The position numbers were made by a program, and so were the translations under genes. A DNA stretch of 64,000 nt from Alcaligenaceae bacterium (lineage in GTDB: Bacteria; Pseudomonadota; Gammaproteobacteria; Burkholderiales; Burkholderiaceae_B): contig JACCEO010000004.1 of the NCBI GenBank assembly GCA_013416485.1, forward strand, positions 186,001-250,000. The letters run 5' to 3'. Numbering within the stretch: the stretch's first letter is position 1; each line of letters opens with the position of its first letter. The notes under the pieces are model-generated. The model saw only the letters and a program-made list of their open reading frames with translations. It had not been told where the DNA came from and did no database searches. This document shows positions 37,975 through 47,432 of this stretch, piece after piece.

Positions 37975-39066
37975 ATGGCTTTGCAATGTGGCATTGTTGG
38001 TTTACCCAACGTCGGCAAATCAACTCTTTTTAACGCCTTGACCAAGGCCGGTATTGCCGCCGAGAACTATCCCTTCTGCACCATAGAGCCCAACGTGGGC
38101 GTGGTCGAAGTACCTGACCCTCGTCTGGATGCTTTGGCCGAGATCGTCCAGCCTCAGCGTGTATTGCCTGCGGTGGTCGAGTTTGTAGACATTGCGGGCT
38201 TGGTCGCCGGTGCCTCTAAGGGTGAAGGCCTAGGTAACCAGTTTTTGGCTAACATCCGTGAAACTGATGCTATCGTTCACGTAGTACGTTGCTTCATTGA
38301 TGAAAACGTGGTGCACGTTGCGGGCAAAATAGATCCCATTTCTGATATCGAAGTTATCAACACTGAATTGGCCCTAGCGGATTTGGGTTCTGCTGAAAAA
38401 GCCTTGCACCGTAATCAGAAGTTGGCCCGTTCAGGTGATAAAGAAGCCATCAAGATTGTTGCCGTGCTTGAAAAGCTAATACCATTACTGGATCAGGCAC
38501 GCCCAATACGCTCGCTGGATCTGGACGAAGACGAACTTGCCCTGATCAAAACTTATTGCTTTATTACAGCTAAACCAGCCATGTATGTCGCTAACGTCAA
38601 GGAGGACGGCTTTACCGACAACCCCATGCTGGAAACGGTACAAAATTACGCCAAGCAAGAAAATGCCCCTTGCGTAGCAGTATGTGCTGCGGTTGAAGCC
38701 GATATCGCTGACCTGGATGACGAGGATAAAGAGGTTTTCTTGGCCGATATTGGTATGGAAGAACCCGGTTTGAACCGTGTTATTCGTGCCGGCTATGAAT
38801 TGCTAGGGCTACAAACCTACTTCACCGCTGGTGTGAAAGAAGTACGTGCTTGGACCATCAAAGTAGGCGACTTGGCACCTCAAGCGGCTGGTGTCATACA
38901 CACTGATTTCGAACGTGGCTTTATTCGTGCTCAAACCATCGCGTTTGAAGACTTCATTGCCTATAAAGGCGAGCAGGGCGCTAAAGAAGCCGGCAAGCAA
39001 CGCGCCGAAGGTAAAGAGTACGTTGTAAAAGACGGCGACGTGCTGAACTTCTTGTTTAACGTCTAA
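37975..39066 (+). CDS. ychF: Redox-regulated GTP/ATPase YchF (OLA1 family)
   Basis: The 363-residue Obg-like ATPase has P-loop [34 protein letters not shown] at 8-41 and the switch motif [25 protein letters not shown] coiled-coil insert is followed by a C-terminal TGS domain ([32 protein letters not shown]). It prefers ATP over GTP and binds the ribosome. TATCAGGACAATC before ATG 37975 is the Shine-Dalgarno region. It converges on livF with 6 bases between. Confidence 0.96.
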   Translation: MALQCGIVGLPNVGKSTLFNALTKAGIAAENYPFCTIEPNVGVVEVPDPRLDALAEIVQPQRVLPAVVEFVDIAGLVAGASKGEGLGNQFLANIRETDAIVHVVRCFIDENVVHVAGKIDPISDIEVINTELALADLGSAEKALHRNQKLARSGDKEAIKIVAVLEKLIPLLDQARPIRSLDLDEDELALIKTYCFITAKPAMYVANVKEDGFTDNPMLETVQNYAKQENAPCVAVCAAVEADIADLDDEDKEVFLADIGMEEPGLNRVIRAGYELLGLQTYFTAGVKEVRAWTIKVGDLAPQAAGVIHTDFERGFIRAQTIAFEDFIAYKGEQGAKEAGKQRAEGKEYVVKDGDVLNFLFNV

Positions 39067-39072
39067 GGGTAT

Positions 39073-39786
39073 TTATTCCTTAGAGCCCACCACCCCCAGC
39101 CATTTATCTAGCAATGCTTGATCATTTGCTAGTTCTTGGCTGGTTCCTTGGTACGCAATCTGCCCGCGTTCCAGGATCATCGCTTGACGTGTCATGGGCA
39201 GTATCTGCTGGGCATGTTGTTCAACCAGAATAAACGTCATGCTGCCTTCCTGCACTAAGCTGTGTATGGTGTGCAGCAGCTCCTGGGCAATCAGGGGTGC
39301 TAAGCCCTCTAGGGGTTCATCTAGCAGTAATAAGTGGGGATTCAACATTAACGCGCGGCCCATCGCCAGCATTTGTTGTTCGCCCCCGGAAAGTTGGTTA
39401 CCCATACTGCGGCGACGTTCGCGCAAGCGTGGGAAGGTGGTATACACGCGCTCTAGTGTCCAGTGACCAGGTCTGGCGGTGACGGTTAGGTTTTCCTCTA
39501 GCGTCAGCGATGGGAAAACATCACGCTCCTGAGGGACCCAGCCTAGGCCTGCATGGGCTCGTTTGTGGCTGGGAACGTGAGCAAGGTCCTTACCTTGAAA
39601 CTGTATACGACCTTGGGTTTGTTGGGTAGCACCCATTAAGGTGGCGAGTAGAGTGGTTTTGCCCATGCCATTGCGCCCCAGCAGCGCTAGGCTGTCGTCA
39701 TGCGCTAATGTAAAGGATATCCCTTCCAATACTGTGGCATCGCCGTAGCCGGCCCATACGTCGTCCAGGCGTAGTAATTCAGTCAT
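39073..39786 (-). CDS. livF: Branched-chain amino acid ABC transporter ATPase LivF
   Basis: The 237-residue ATPase has Walker A GRNGMGKTTLLATLMG, signature LSGGEQQMLAMGRAL and Walker B LLLLDEPLEGLAP. The frame continues upstream to 39867 inside livG, but MTELLRLDDVWAGYGDATVL at 39786 is the usual N terminus; it overlaps the livG stop by eight bases. Last gene of the livKHMGF set. Confidence 0.93.
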   Translation of the reverse strand: MTELLRLDDVWAGYGDATVLEGISFTLAHDDSLALLGRNGMGKTTLLATLMGATQQTQGRIQFQGKDLAHVPSHKRAHAGLGWVPQERDVFPSLTLEENLTVTARPGHWTLERVYTTFPRLRERRRSMGNQLSGGEQQMLAMGRALMLNPHLLLLDEPLEGLAPLIAQELLHTIHSLVQEGSMTFILVEQHAQQILPMTRQAMILERGQIAYQGTSQELANDQALLDKWLGVVGSKE

Positions 39787-40531
39787 GAGTGGCTTCGCCC
39801 AGATAAATGTCTTTGACGCGTTGGTTGTTGGCAATGGCATCTGGCGTGTCTTCAACCAAGAGAGCACCGTTGACCAGCACCGAGATGCGTTGGGCGAAAC
39901 GGAAGACCAAATTCATATCGTGTTCTATTAGCAAAATAGTGATGTCTTCAGGCAGGCGGGCTATGGTGTCAAACAGCTCGCGGCTTTCATTACTGGGAAC
40001 ACCTGCGGTAGGTTCGTCCAATAACAGTACTTTTGGTTGGGATGCAAGGGCCAGTGCAATTTCCACTAGGCGCTGGCGCCCATACGCCAGGGAGTGGGTT
40101 TTGCTGTAGGCCACATCCAGTAGTTTCAAGCTGTCTAACAGTTGGGCGGCTTCGTCAGTGGCTGCCGTATAGGCACCTACAGGTCGCCACCATTTGGCGC
40201 CCAAACCTAGGCGTTCACAGACAGCCAAGGTAACGGACTCCAGGATGGTTAAATCGGGGAACAGTTGATTGATTTGAAACGTACGCGCCAGGCCGTATTT
40301 GCAACGCTGGTACTGGGCCATAGCGGTAATATCCTGGCCGTTCAATAATACGCTGCCTGTGGTGGGTGCCAGAACACCGGTCAACAGGTTGATCAAGGTG
40401 GTTTTGCCTGCGCCGTTAGGGCCTATCAGGGCGTGGCGGGCACCAGAGGCGATATTCAGACTGATATTATTAATGACTAATAATCCGCCAAATTTCTTGA
40501 CTAAATTATGAGTTTGTAATGCGTAGCTCAT
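39779..40531 (-). CDS. livG: Branched-chain amino acid ABC transporter ATPase LivG
   Basis: The 250-residue ATPase has Walker [19 protein letters not shown], a slightly unusual signature LAYGRQRLVEIALALA (YG for SGG, common in LivG) and Walker B VLLLDEPTAGVPS. Its start overlaps the livM stop by four bases. The pair LivG/LivF energises uptake through LivH/LivM. Confidence 0.93.
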   Translation of the reverse strand: MSYALQTHNLVKKFGGLLVINNISLNIASGARHALIGPNGAGKTTLINLLTGVLAPTTGSVLLNGQDITAMAQYQRCKYGLARTFQINQLFPDLTILESVTLAVCERLGLGAKWWRPVGAYTAATDEAAQLLDSLKLLDVAYSKTHSLAYGRQRLVEIALALASQPKVLLLDEPTAGVPSNESRELFDTIARLPEDITILLIEHDMNLVFRFAQRISVLVNGALLVEDTPDAIANNQRVKDIYLGEATHD

Positions 40532-41580
40532 AGCGGACCTTTACTGCGTACAGGGGTGGCAGCTGAACCCTTGAAAACTGAACATAGCCTATTTAGACCG
40601 CCCATAATACCGCCACGTGCAAACAACACGACGATAACCAGCACCAAGCCCAGCCAGAACTTCCAGTACTGCGGATTAATGTCAGATAACAGGGTTTGGG
40701 CCATCACGAAAGCGATACTGCCTAGTAGCGCGCCATACAGACTACCTGTGCCGCCTAGCACCAGGATTAGTAGTAATTCAGCCGAGCGTTGGAAACTGAA
40801 TACGTCTACGGCGACGAACTGGGTGGTTTGGGTTAACAAGGCCCCCGCTACTCCGGCATAGGCAGCACCTATGGTGTAGATCAAGATTAGGCGGCGCTTG
40901 ATGGGTACCCCCAGTGCCGATACGCGTAAGTGGTTTTGTTGCATACCGCGCAGGCTTAGGCCCAATGGAGAATGGACTAAACGCCTAGCCAGCCAAAATA
41001 GTAGGAGTAGTATGACGACGCTATAGATATAGCCTGTGCGCCCGTGCATGTCGAAGTGGAATATCCCTAAGACAGCCTGCATCTGGATGCCGGATAAACC
41101 ATCGACGCCACCGGTATAACGGGTTAGCTTGTTGGCCAGCTCAAGCAGCATTAACGATATGCCAAGGGTGACCATTAAACGGCTCAAGTCCGAGCCTCGT
41201 AGCAGTAAAAAACTGCTTATCCAGCCCAATAAGGACGCGGTGATGGCGGCAGCCAACAAGCCAGTAATGGGATCGCCTATGCCGTGGGTAGCTAGTAAAC
41301 CTGCGGTATACGCACCTATGCCAAAAAAAGCGGCATGTCCTAAAGACACTATGCCTGCATAGCCCAGTATCAAATCCAATGACAAAGCAAACAGTGCCAG
41401 AATGGCAATGTGGCTAAGCAGAAATAAGTTATCTGGGAAGACATACCAAGCCAGTATAGGTAGCAACCAGAAGGCCCACTCCATCGTGCGCCAGCGCGCG
41501 CCGTGGCGCATAGGCAGCGGGTCATAACGGCAGGCGGCCATTAGTGGGGCTGGTGGCGTGGGTATTGGTATTTTGTGCAT
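40528..41580 (-). CDS. livM: Branched-chain amino acid ABC transporter permease LivM
   Basis: The 350-residue permease has about nine hydrophobic segments and the BPD_transp_2 core LDLILGYAGIVSLGHAAFFGIGAYTAG and LLILVLGGTGSLYGALLGSIAF. The first 32 residues are Pro/Arg-rich and cytoplasmic; an internal ATG (MEWAFWLL) is an alternative start. It follows livH by 4 bases. Confidence 0.9.
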   Translation of the reverse strand: MHKIPIPTPPAPLMAACRYDPLPMRHGARWRTMEWAFWLLPILAWYVFPDNLFLLSHIAILALFALSLDLILGYAGIVSLGHAAFFGIGAYTAGLLATHGIGDPITGLLAAAITASLLGWISSFLLLRGSDLSRLMVTLGISLMLLELANKLTRYTGGVDGLSGIQMQAVLGIFHFDMHGRTGYIYSVVILLLLFWLARRLVHSPLGLSLRGMQQNHLRVSALGVPIKRRLILIYTIGAAYAGVAGALLTQTTQFVAVDVFSFQRSAELLLILVLGGTGSLYGALLGSIAFVMAQTLLSDINPQYWKFWLGLVLVIVVLFARGGIMGGLNRLCSVFKGSAATPVRSKGPL

Positions 41581-41584
41581 GAGG

Positions 41585-42442
41585 TTAACGGGCCGGGTTA
41601 CGCCCGAACAAACCTTGGGGACGCAGGATCAATGTGCCTATCATGACGGCATAAATAACAAAGGACCCCACCTGGGGCATATAGTATTTTCCGGCCACAT
41701 CGGCAACACCCAAAAAAACGGCTGCAACTAGCGATCCCATGATACTGCCGCTACCACCGACCACGACTACGATCAGGAAATAGATCAAGTATTTCATCGG
41801 GAACTCGGGGTCCAAGCCAAGCAGCTCTACCCCTAAGGCGCCACCCAGGCCAGCCAGCGCAGAGCCCAGGGCAAAGGTCAGACTAAATATGCGGTCTACA
41901 TTGATACCCATGCCACGGGCTGTACTTTGCTTATCGACAGCTGCTCGTAATTGACCACCAAACCGCGTATGTACAACCGTCCATTGCAGTAGTATGGCAA
42001 TAAGCAGGCCTAACACGATAAGAAACAGGCGGTATATCCCCATATCCAGTCCAGGCCAATTGATTTGGCCTTGTAGAAATAAGGGGAGTTGCAAAGGCTG
42101 TTGCTGGGCACCAAAGGCGTAGTGGGCAGCGGCTATGGCCATAAAGACCAGACCTACAGAAAGCAGGATCTGATCCAAAGGGCTAGCACGGTATAAACGT
42201 CGGTACAGACTGCGCTCTAAAAGCAAGCCCAACAAAGCGGACACAATGATCACAATAGGCAGGGTGGCCAAGAACGGTACGCCCCAGCGGTTAAGCAATA
42301 CAACAGAGATATAACCGCCCAGCATGGCAAGCGCGCCATGTGCCAGGTTCACAAAGTTCATCAAGCCCAAGGTGACAGACAGGCCTACGCTGATAAGAAA
42401 CAGCAACATGCCCGAAGCGATGCCATCGAAAATAATGGTCAT
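41585..42442 (-). CDS. livH: Branched-chain amino acid ABC transporter permease LivH
   Basis: The 285-residue permease has about eight TM helices, with SVTLGLMNFVNLAHGALAMLGGYIS near the start and VVGGSGSIMGSLVAAVFLGVAD near the end. The cytoplasmic loop contains TRFGGQLRAAVDKQSTARGMGINVDRIF. It starts at the last base of the livK-like stop, so it is directly coupled to the binding-protein gene. Confidence 0.92.
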   Translation of the reverse strand: MTIIFDGIASGMLLFLISVGLSVTLGLMNFVNLAHGALAMLGGYISVVLLNRWGVPFLATLPIVIIVSALLGLLLERSLYRRLYRASPLDQILLSVGLVFMAIAAAHYAFGAQQQPLQLPLFLQGQINWPGLDMGIYRLFLIVLGLLIAILLQWTVVHTRFGGQLRAAVDKQSTARGMGINVDRIFSLTFALGSALAGLGGALGVELLGLDPEFPMKYLIYFLIVVVVGGSGSIMGSLVAAVFLGVADVAGKYYMPQVGSFVIYAVMIGTLILRPQGLFGRNPAR

Positions 42443-43614
42443 TACTGCTTGCCAGGATCCTTGACGTCGGCAATGTGATCAAACTCGACGTTCTGCAGTT
42501 TTCCGTTGATGTTTTCCACCTTGCGGATATACACCGTTTGTATGATGTCGCGGGTTTCTGGATCTATAGTGATGCGTCCGCGTGGGCTGATCCAACTGCT
42601 GCCTTTGGCGGCTGCAATAAAGGCATCAGCGCTAGCGTCACCTTGGGTTTTTTTCAAAGTTTCCATAATCAGGTGCATGCCATCGTAGCCGGATACCGAC
42701 ATGAAGTTAGGCCTGTTTTTTGGGTAAGCAGCGGCATACGCTTGGGTATAGGCCAGGTTTTCAGGGGAGTCATGGGCTTCTGAGTAATGAAACGATGTCG
42801 TCACTCCCAGGGCAGCATCGCCCATAGCATCCAGCACGTCCTCGTCAGTCAGGTCGCCCGTGGCAATCAGTTGTATGCCCGCTTCTGCCAGACCGCGTTC
42901 TTTAAAGCCTTTAAGAAAAGCGACGCCTTGCTCACCGGCTGGCACAAACATGAAAATGGCGTCAGGCTTGCTGTCTTTGATTTTTTGTAAGTAGGGAGCG
43001 AAATCAGGATTTTTGACCGGGGTGCGTAGCTCGCCTATGACGTGACCGCCAGCCGCGCTAAATGTTTTCTTGAACTGAGCCTCGGCATCATGACCAGGGC
43101 CGTAGTCGGCGACTACGGTATAGACAGTGTTGATACCATTTTTGATGGCCCAGCTAGCGATAGGCGCTGTCGTCTGAGGTAGTGTAAAGGATGTGCGCAC
43201 AATATAAGGGGATTTGCTTGTCACCGAAGATGTGGCTGCATTCATTACTACCATGGGTTTTTTTGCTTGCACCGATAAGGGTGCCACTGCAAAGGCCGAG
43301 GGCGTTAAACCAAAGCCTGCCAAGATATCGACGTTGTCTTTGATTAGCAGTTCTTGTGCTTGGCGCTTGCTGACCTCTGGCGCAACGCCAGTATCATCTT
43401 TGATGATGAGTTCAATTTTTTTCCCTGCGACGGTATCGCCATGCTGACTAAGGTATAACTTGGCACCATTTTGAATTTGAGTCCCGTAGGCGGCAAAGGG
43501 ACCCGACATGGGCAGTATCATGCCAATTTTCAAGGTGTTGGCCTGCACAGGTGCCATAAGACCCCAGGCGGCGCTTGCCACAGCGAATAGGCCTAGCGTG
43601 TGTCGCAGTAACAT
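42442..43614 (-). CDS. livK: Branched-chain amino acid-type substrate-binding protein
   Basis: The 390-residue precursor has a signal peptide (about 1-25, ending APVQANT). A Leu/Ile/Val-binding-type periplasmic fold follows (LKIGMILPMSGPFAAYGTQIQNGAKLYLSQHG; AQELLIKDNVDILAGFGLTPSAFAVAPLS). It belongs to the Peripla_BP_6 group; members bind branched-chain amino acids, amides or aromatic acids, so the ligand is uncertain. It is preceded 8 bases upstream by the aldo/keto reductase gene, suggesting shared transcription. Confidence 0.87.
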   Translation of the reverse strand: MLLRHTLGLFAVASAAWGLMAPVQANTLKIGMILPMSGPFAAYGTQIQNGAKLYLSQHGDTVAGKKIELIIKDDTGVAPEVSKRQAQELLIKDNVDILAGFGLTPSAFAVAPLSVQAKKPMVVMNAATSSVTSKSPYIVRTSFTLPQTTAPIASWAIKNGINTVYTVVADYGPGHDAEAQFKKTFSAAGGHVIGELRTPVKNPDFAPYLQKIKDSKPDAIFMFVPAGEQGVAFLKGFKERGLAEAGIQLIATGDLTDEDVLDAMGDAALGVTTSFHYSEAHDSPENLAYTQAYAAAYPKNRPNFMSVSGYDGMHLIMETLKKTQGDASADAFIAAAKGSSWISPRGRITIDPETRDIIQTVYIRKVENINGKLQNVEFDHIADVKDPGKQ

Positions 43615-43622
43615 GGAGGCTC

Positions 43623-44609
43623 CTAGAATTGTTCGGTATCCACTTCGGCTTGCGAGGTAACGCTATAGCGTCCACCAGTGACCGTATCTTGATTGATTAA
43701 GGCGTCTAGTCGTTGCATGATGTCAGGGCTAAGCGATAGGGACATTGCAGCCATGTTATCGCTTAAGTGGCTTTGCTTAGTGGTGCCAGGTATAGGAATG
43801 AGACTGTCATTTTTGTTTAGTAACCAAGCCAAGGCCAGTTGGGCAGGGGTGCACCCGACTTCAGCAGCGATTTGGCGATAGCCGGTTAATAGATGCAGGT
43901 TGGCGGGGTAGATCTGGGATGAAAAGCGCGGTATTGCGCGGCGCATATCATTGCTTTCCAAGTTCCCTATGTCGTGCAGGGTGTCGGCCAGGTAGCCACG
44001 CCCTAGTGGGCTAAACGCCACAAAGGTAGTGCCTAATTCCTTGCAGGCGTTCAACACTGCAATTTCAGGGTTACGTGTCCACAAGGAGTATTCCGTTTGT
44101 AGGGCGGCTATAGGATGAACCGCATGTGCCTTGTGTAGCGTGCTGGCCGATACCTCAGATAAGCCGATATGACGTATTTTCCCTTGGGTGACCAGATCGG
44201 CTAAGGCACCCACGCTGTCTTCGATAGGGACTTTTTTGTCCCAGCGGTGTAGGTAGTACAGGTCGATGACATCGGTGCGCAAACGCTTCAGGCTGTTTTC
44301 GCAGGTACGTCGTATGGATTCGGGACGCCCATCTATGGTGCGTTTACCGTTTTCGTGAATTAGGCCACATTTGCTGGTTAGCATGAACTGGCTGCGATAG
44401 GGCGATAAAGTATCGCCCACCAGGGTCTCGTTGGCGCCATAACCATATAACGCTGCGGTATCAAACAGGGTAACGCCCAGGTCCAGCGCTTTTAGTAGCA
44501 GTGCACGGCCTTGGTCTGGTGATGGCGATGTGCCATATCCGTGGTTAAGGTTCATGCAGCCTAGCCCTATGGCTGATACGCTGGATCCGGCGAGTTGTCG
44601 TTGTTGCAT
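43623..44609 (-). CDS. Aldo/keto reductase
   Basis: The 328-residue NADPH-dependent TIM-barrel enzyme begins MQQRQLAGSSVSAIGLGCMNLNHGYG. It has the catalytic Asp/Tyr segment LFDTAALYGYGANETLVGD, the Lys in LTSKCGL, the His in DLYYLHRWDKKVPIEDSVGAL, and the cofactor-binding end IPIPGTTKQSHL. It resembles the AKR13/YajO-like group acting on aldehydes. The frame extends to 44651 but ATG 44609 is the natural start. It sits between an FAD hydroxyacid dehydrogenase and the liv operon. Confidence 0.88.
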   Translation of the reverse strand: MQQRQLAGSSVSAIGLGCMNLNHGYGTSPSPDQGRALLLKALDLGVTLFDTAALYGYGANETLVGDTLSPYRSQFMLTSKCGLIHENGKRTIDGRPESIRRTCENSLKRLRTDVIDLYYLHRWDKKVPIEDSVGALADLVTQGKIRHIGLSEVSASTLHKAHAVHPIAALQTEYSLWTRNPEIAVLNACKELGTTFVAFSPLGRGYLADTLHDIGNLESNDMRRAIPRFSSQIYPANLHLLTGYRQIAAEVGCTPAQLALAWLLNKNDSLIPIPGTTKQSHLSDNMAAMSLSLSPDIMQRLDALINQDTVTGGRYSVTSQAEVDTEQF

Positions 44610-44666
44610 AGCGGTGTCTTTAAGCCTATAGGTAAGGGGGCATGCGCGCAAAATAGTCGCCTGTTG

Positions 44667-46079
44667 TTAAAGCAGTTTGCCAGGGTTCATGATGTTGTTG
44701 GGATCGAATACCCGCTTAATGTCACGCATCAGGCGAAGCTGAATGGGGTCTTTATATTGCAAGAATGCATCGCGTTTTAATTGACCTATACCGTGTTCGG
44801 CGCTAATGCTACCGTTATACGCCATGACCTCGTCAAAGACGGCTTGGCTAATTTTTGTTTCGTTGTTGTGGGCCCATTGGGTATCAGCCCCGGCAGGGCG
44901 CGAGATGTTGTAGTGTAAGTTGCCATCGCCGAAATGGCCGAACACGAAGGGACGGCAACCTGGGCTGACGCTGTCCATACGCTGTTGTGCGGTTTCCAGA
45001 AAGGCCGGTATGCTGGCAATAGGCAATGAAATATCATGTTTCAAGTGGGCACCATCGGCACGTTGGGCTTCTGATATTTCTTCGCGTAAGCGCCACAAGG
45101 ATTCCAGCTGTGCCAATGACGTGGATACCACCGCATCCTGGCATAGGTCTTGTTCCAGCGCCGCACCTATGGCGGTTTCTAGTAGTTGATTCAACGCGTC
45201 GGCATCAGAGGTATCGGCCAGCTCAACTAGAACGTAGGCTGGGTGAGCCTCATTAAACGGAGCGTGCAGACCTTCGGTGTGGCGTAATACCAAGTCCAGA
45301 CAGTCGCTGGTGAAGTATTCAAAGGCTTGCAAACGCGGGCCGCACAAGCTGAACAGCAGGCTAAATAGCTCTAGGGACTGTTGGGCTGATTCGACGGCGA
45401 CCAGAACCACACTACGTACATCGGTGCGCGCATGCAGGCGCAAGGTAACACCTGTAATGACGCCTAATGTGCCTTCTGAACCAATTAGCAGTTGCTTTAG
45501 GTCGTAGCCGGTGTTGTCTTTGCGTAAAGGGTGCAGACCGTGAAAAATTTCACCTGTGGGTAGTACGGCTTCTATGCCCAGTACCAGTTCACGTGCCATG
45601 CCGTACCTGACGACATTGACGCCACCAGCGTTGGTGGCCAAGTTGCCGCCTATATGCGAGGAGTCTTCGGCAGCTAGGCTTAGCGGCAGCAGTCTGCCTG
45701 CCTCATGGGCGCTGCGGCGTAGGTTGCCTAGGATACAACCAGCGTCAGCCACTAAGGTATTCGCGATCAGGTCTATGGAGCGCAGGGTATTCATGCGGTC
45801 TAGGCACAGAATAATATTATTTGGGTTGTTGTCAGGCGTAGCGCCGCCACACAGACCGGTATTGCCGCCACGAGTTACTACGGGGATACGGTGTTCGTTA
45901 CATAACCGCAAACAGTTGGCGACTTGTTCGGTGTTGATAGGGCGAACTACAGCCTGGGCCTGCCCGGTGTATATACCCCGCCAATCTGTTAACCAGGGGG
46001 CAATGTCTGTCGCCTGCGTTTGTACGATATCCGCACCAAGCTCTTGTATCAAGTTTTCCAGAAAAACTGTCATGCTCAA
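44667..46079 (-). CDS. FAD-binding dehydrogenase, candidate D-2-hydroxyglutarate dehydrogenase
   Basis: The 470-residue flavoprotein shares the layout of the one at 28942: VPVVTRGGNTGLCGGATPD at about 59-77, IGGNLATNAGGVNVVRYGMARELVLG, and the C-terminal FGHFGDGNLHYNISRP and SISAEHGIGQLKRDAFL. It is divergent from serA (115 bases between the start codons). SerA enzymes also reduce 2-oxoglutarate to D-2-hydroxyglutarate, and a neighbouring D2HGDH recycles it in other bacteria. That makes D2HGDH the best guess; D-lactate is the alternative. Confidence 0.83.
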   Translation of the reverse strand: MSMTVFLENLIQELGADIVQTQATDIAPWLTDWRGIYTGQAQAVVRPINTEQVANCLRLCNEHRIPVVTRGGNTGLCGGATPDNNPNNIILCLDRMNTLRSIDLIANTLVADAGCILGNLRRSAHEAGRLLPLSLAAEDSSHIGGNLATNAGGVNVVRYGMARELVLGIEAVLPTGEIFHGLHPLRKDNTGYDLKQLLIGSEGTLGVITGVTLRLHARTDVRSVVLVAVESAQQSLELFSLLFSLCGPRLQAFEYFTSDCLDLVLRHTEGLHAPFNEAHPAYVLVELADTSDADALNQLLETAIGAALEQDLCQDAVVSTSLAQLESLWRLREEISEAQRADGAHLKHDISLPIASIPAFLETAQQRMDSVSPGCRPFVFGHFGDGNLHYNISRPAGADTQWAHNNETKISQAVFDEVMAYNGSISAEHGIGQLKRDAFLQYKDPIQLRLMRDIKRVFDPNNIMNPGKLL

Positions 46080-46194
46080 CTACCCATCAAAAAATTTCAA
46101 TTAACCTATTATCCCTTGTAATAACAGGGGAGTAACTGGATTTACTTGTGGAATGCGTCACAATAGTCTTTTGTTGTCTAGCTTGGAACGTTTA

Positions 46195-47394
46195 ATGACT
46201 CGTATTGTGTTGTTTGAAAATATACACCCCAGCGCCAAAGAGGTCTTTGTCGCAGCAGGTTTCACGGATGTTATCGAGCATGCCTCGGCCTTGTCAGGCC
46301 AGGATTTGCATGATGCTATGCAAGGCGCTCAACTGGTAGGTATACGTTCCCGTACCCAGATGGATGCGGCAGCATTGGCCAGTGCCAATGACTTGCGGGC
46401 CGTGGGGTGCTTTTGCATAGGGACCAATCAGGTTGACCTAGATGGCGCACTGATGCGTGGCGTGCCAGTATTTAATGCGCCTTTTTCCAACACCCGTTCT
46501 GTGGCTGAATTGGTACTGGGTGAAGCGATTTTATTATTACGTCGCATTCCTGAAAAAAATGCACGTGTGCATCAGGGCTTTTGGGACAAGTCTGCCGAAG
46601 GCGCCTTCGAGGCTCGTGGTAAAACCTTGGGCATCATAGGGTACGGCAATATAGGCTCACAGGTAGGTACCTTGGCGGAAGCGGCTGGCATGCGCGTTAT
46701 TTTTTACGACATAGAAGCCAAGCTGCCCTTGGGTAATGCGCGGGCGGTACCATCGTTTAATCAATTCTTGCAGTTAGCCGATGTGGTCACTTTACACGTG
46801 CCTGGTGGTCGGGGTACGGCCAATATCATGGATGCCAAAGCCATTGCGGCCATGAAACCAGGTGCCATCCTGATTAACGCCGCGCGTGGCTCAGTGGTAG
46901 ATATCGATGCGCTACACGAAGCTTTAGTGTCTGGTCATTTAGGGGGAGCGGCCATTGATGTTTTCCCTACAGAACCCAAAAGCGTTGACGAAGCTCTGGA
47001 TAGCCCCCTGCGCGGCATGAGCAATGTCTTGTTGACCCCGCATATTGGCGGTAGCACCCAAGAATCACAGGAAAACATTGGTCGTGAAGTGGCAGAAAAA
47101 CTGGTCAGTTTTCTGCAAAATGGTAGCACTAAGGGATCCGTTAATTTCCCTGAAGTGTCCTACCGTGAAATGGCGGGTGCGGCTCGTATCTTGCATGTGC
47201 ATCGTAATGTGCCCGGTGCGTTGGGCTCGCTAAGCAGCATCATGGCCGAACATGGCCTGAACATTGTCAGCCAGCAGTTGCAAACACTGGGTCAAATCGG
47301 TTATGTGATGTCCGATGTTGAAGGGGAAGTGGATGATGCGGTAATGCAGGCCTTACGCCAGCATGAAATCACCGTACGTTGCGACCGCATCTAA
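46195..47394 (+). CDS. serA: D-3-phosphoglycerate dehydrogenase
   Basis: The 399-residue enzyme begins serine synthesis by oxidising 3-phosphoglycerate. It has the NAD motif LGIIGYGNIGSQVGTLAEAAGM near 155-176, the catalytic Arg/Glu/His set (ARGSVVDIDALHEAL; TPHIGGSTQESQENIG), and a C-terminal ACT domain (about 325-399) likely giving serine feedback. The frame continues upstream to 46153; ATG 46195 (MTRIVLFENIHPSAKEVF) is the family start. A long hairpin follows the stop. Confidence 0.93.
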   Translation: MTRIVLFENIHPSAKEVFVAAGFTDVIEHASALSGQDLHDAMQGAQLVGIRSRTQMDAAALASANDLRAVGCFCIGTNQVDLDGALMRGVPVFNAPFSNTRSVAELVLGEAILLLRRIPEKNARVHQGFWDKSAEGAFEARGKTLGIIGYGNIGSQVGTLAEAAGMRVIFYDIEAKLPLGNARAVPSFNQFLQLADVVTLHVPGGRGTANIMDAKAIAAMKPGAILINAARGSVVDIDALHEALVSGHLGGAAIDVFPTEPKSVDEALDSPLRGMSNVLLTPHIGGSTQESQENIGREVAEKLVSFLQNGSTKGSVNFPEVSYREMAGAARILHVHRNVPGALGSLSSIMAEHGLNIVSQQLQTLGQIGYVMSDVEGEVDDAVMQALRQHEITVRCDRI

Positions 47395-47403
47395 GTGACA
47401 AAA

Positions 47404-47432
47404 GAAGCCAGGGCGTAGCCGCCCTAGGCTTC
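47404..47432. terminator. Hairpin between converging serA and nsrR
   Basis: GAAGCCAGGGCG (47404-47415) pairs with CGCCCTAGGCTTC (47420-47432) with a single bulged A and a TAGC loop. It lies 10 bases after the serA stop and includes the nsrR stop codon (47424-47426). T-runs are absent on both sides (plus side TCATGAAC; minus side TTTTGTCAC is the better tail), so termination is more convincing for nsrR than for serA. Confidence 0.55.
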
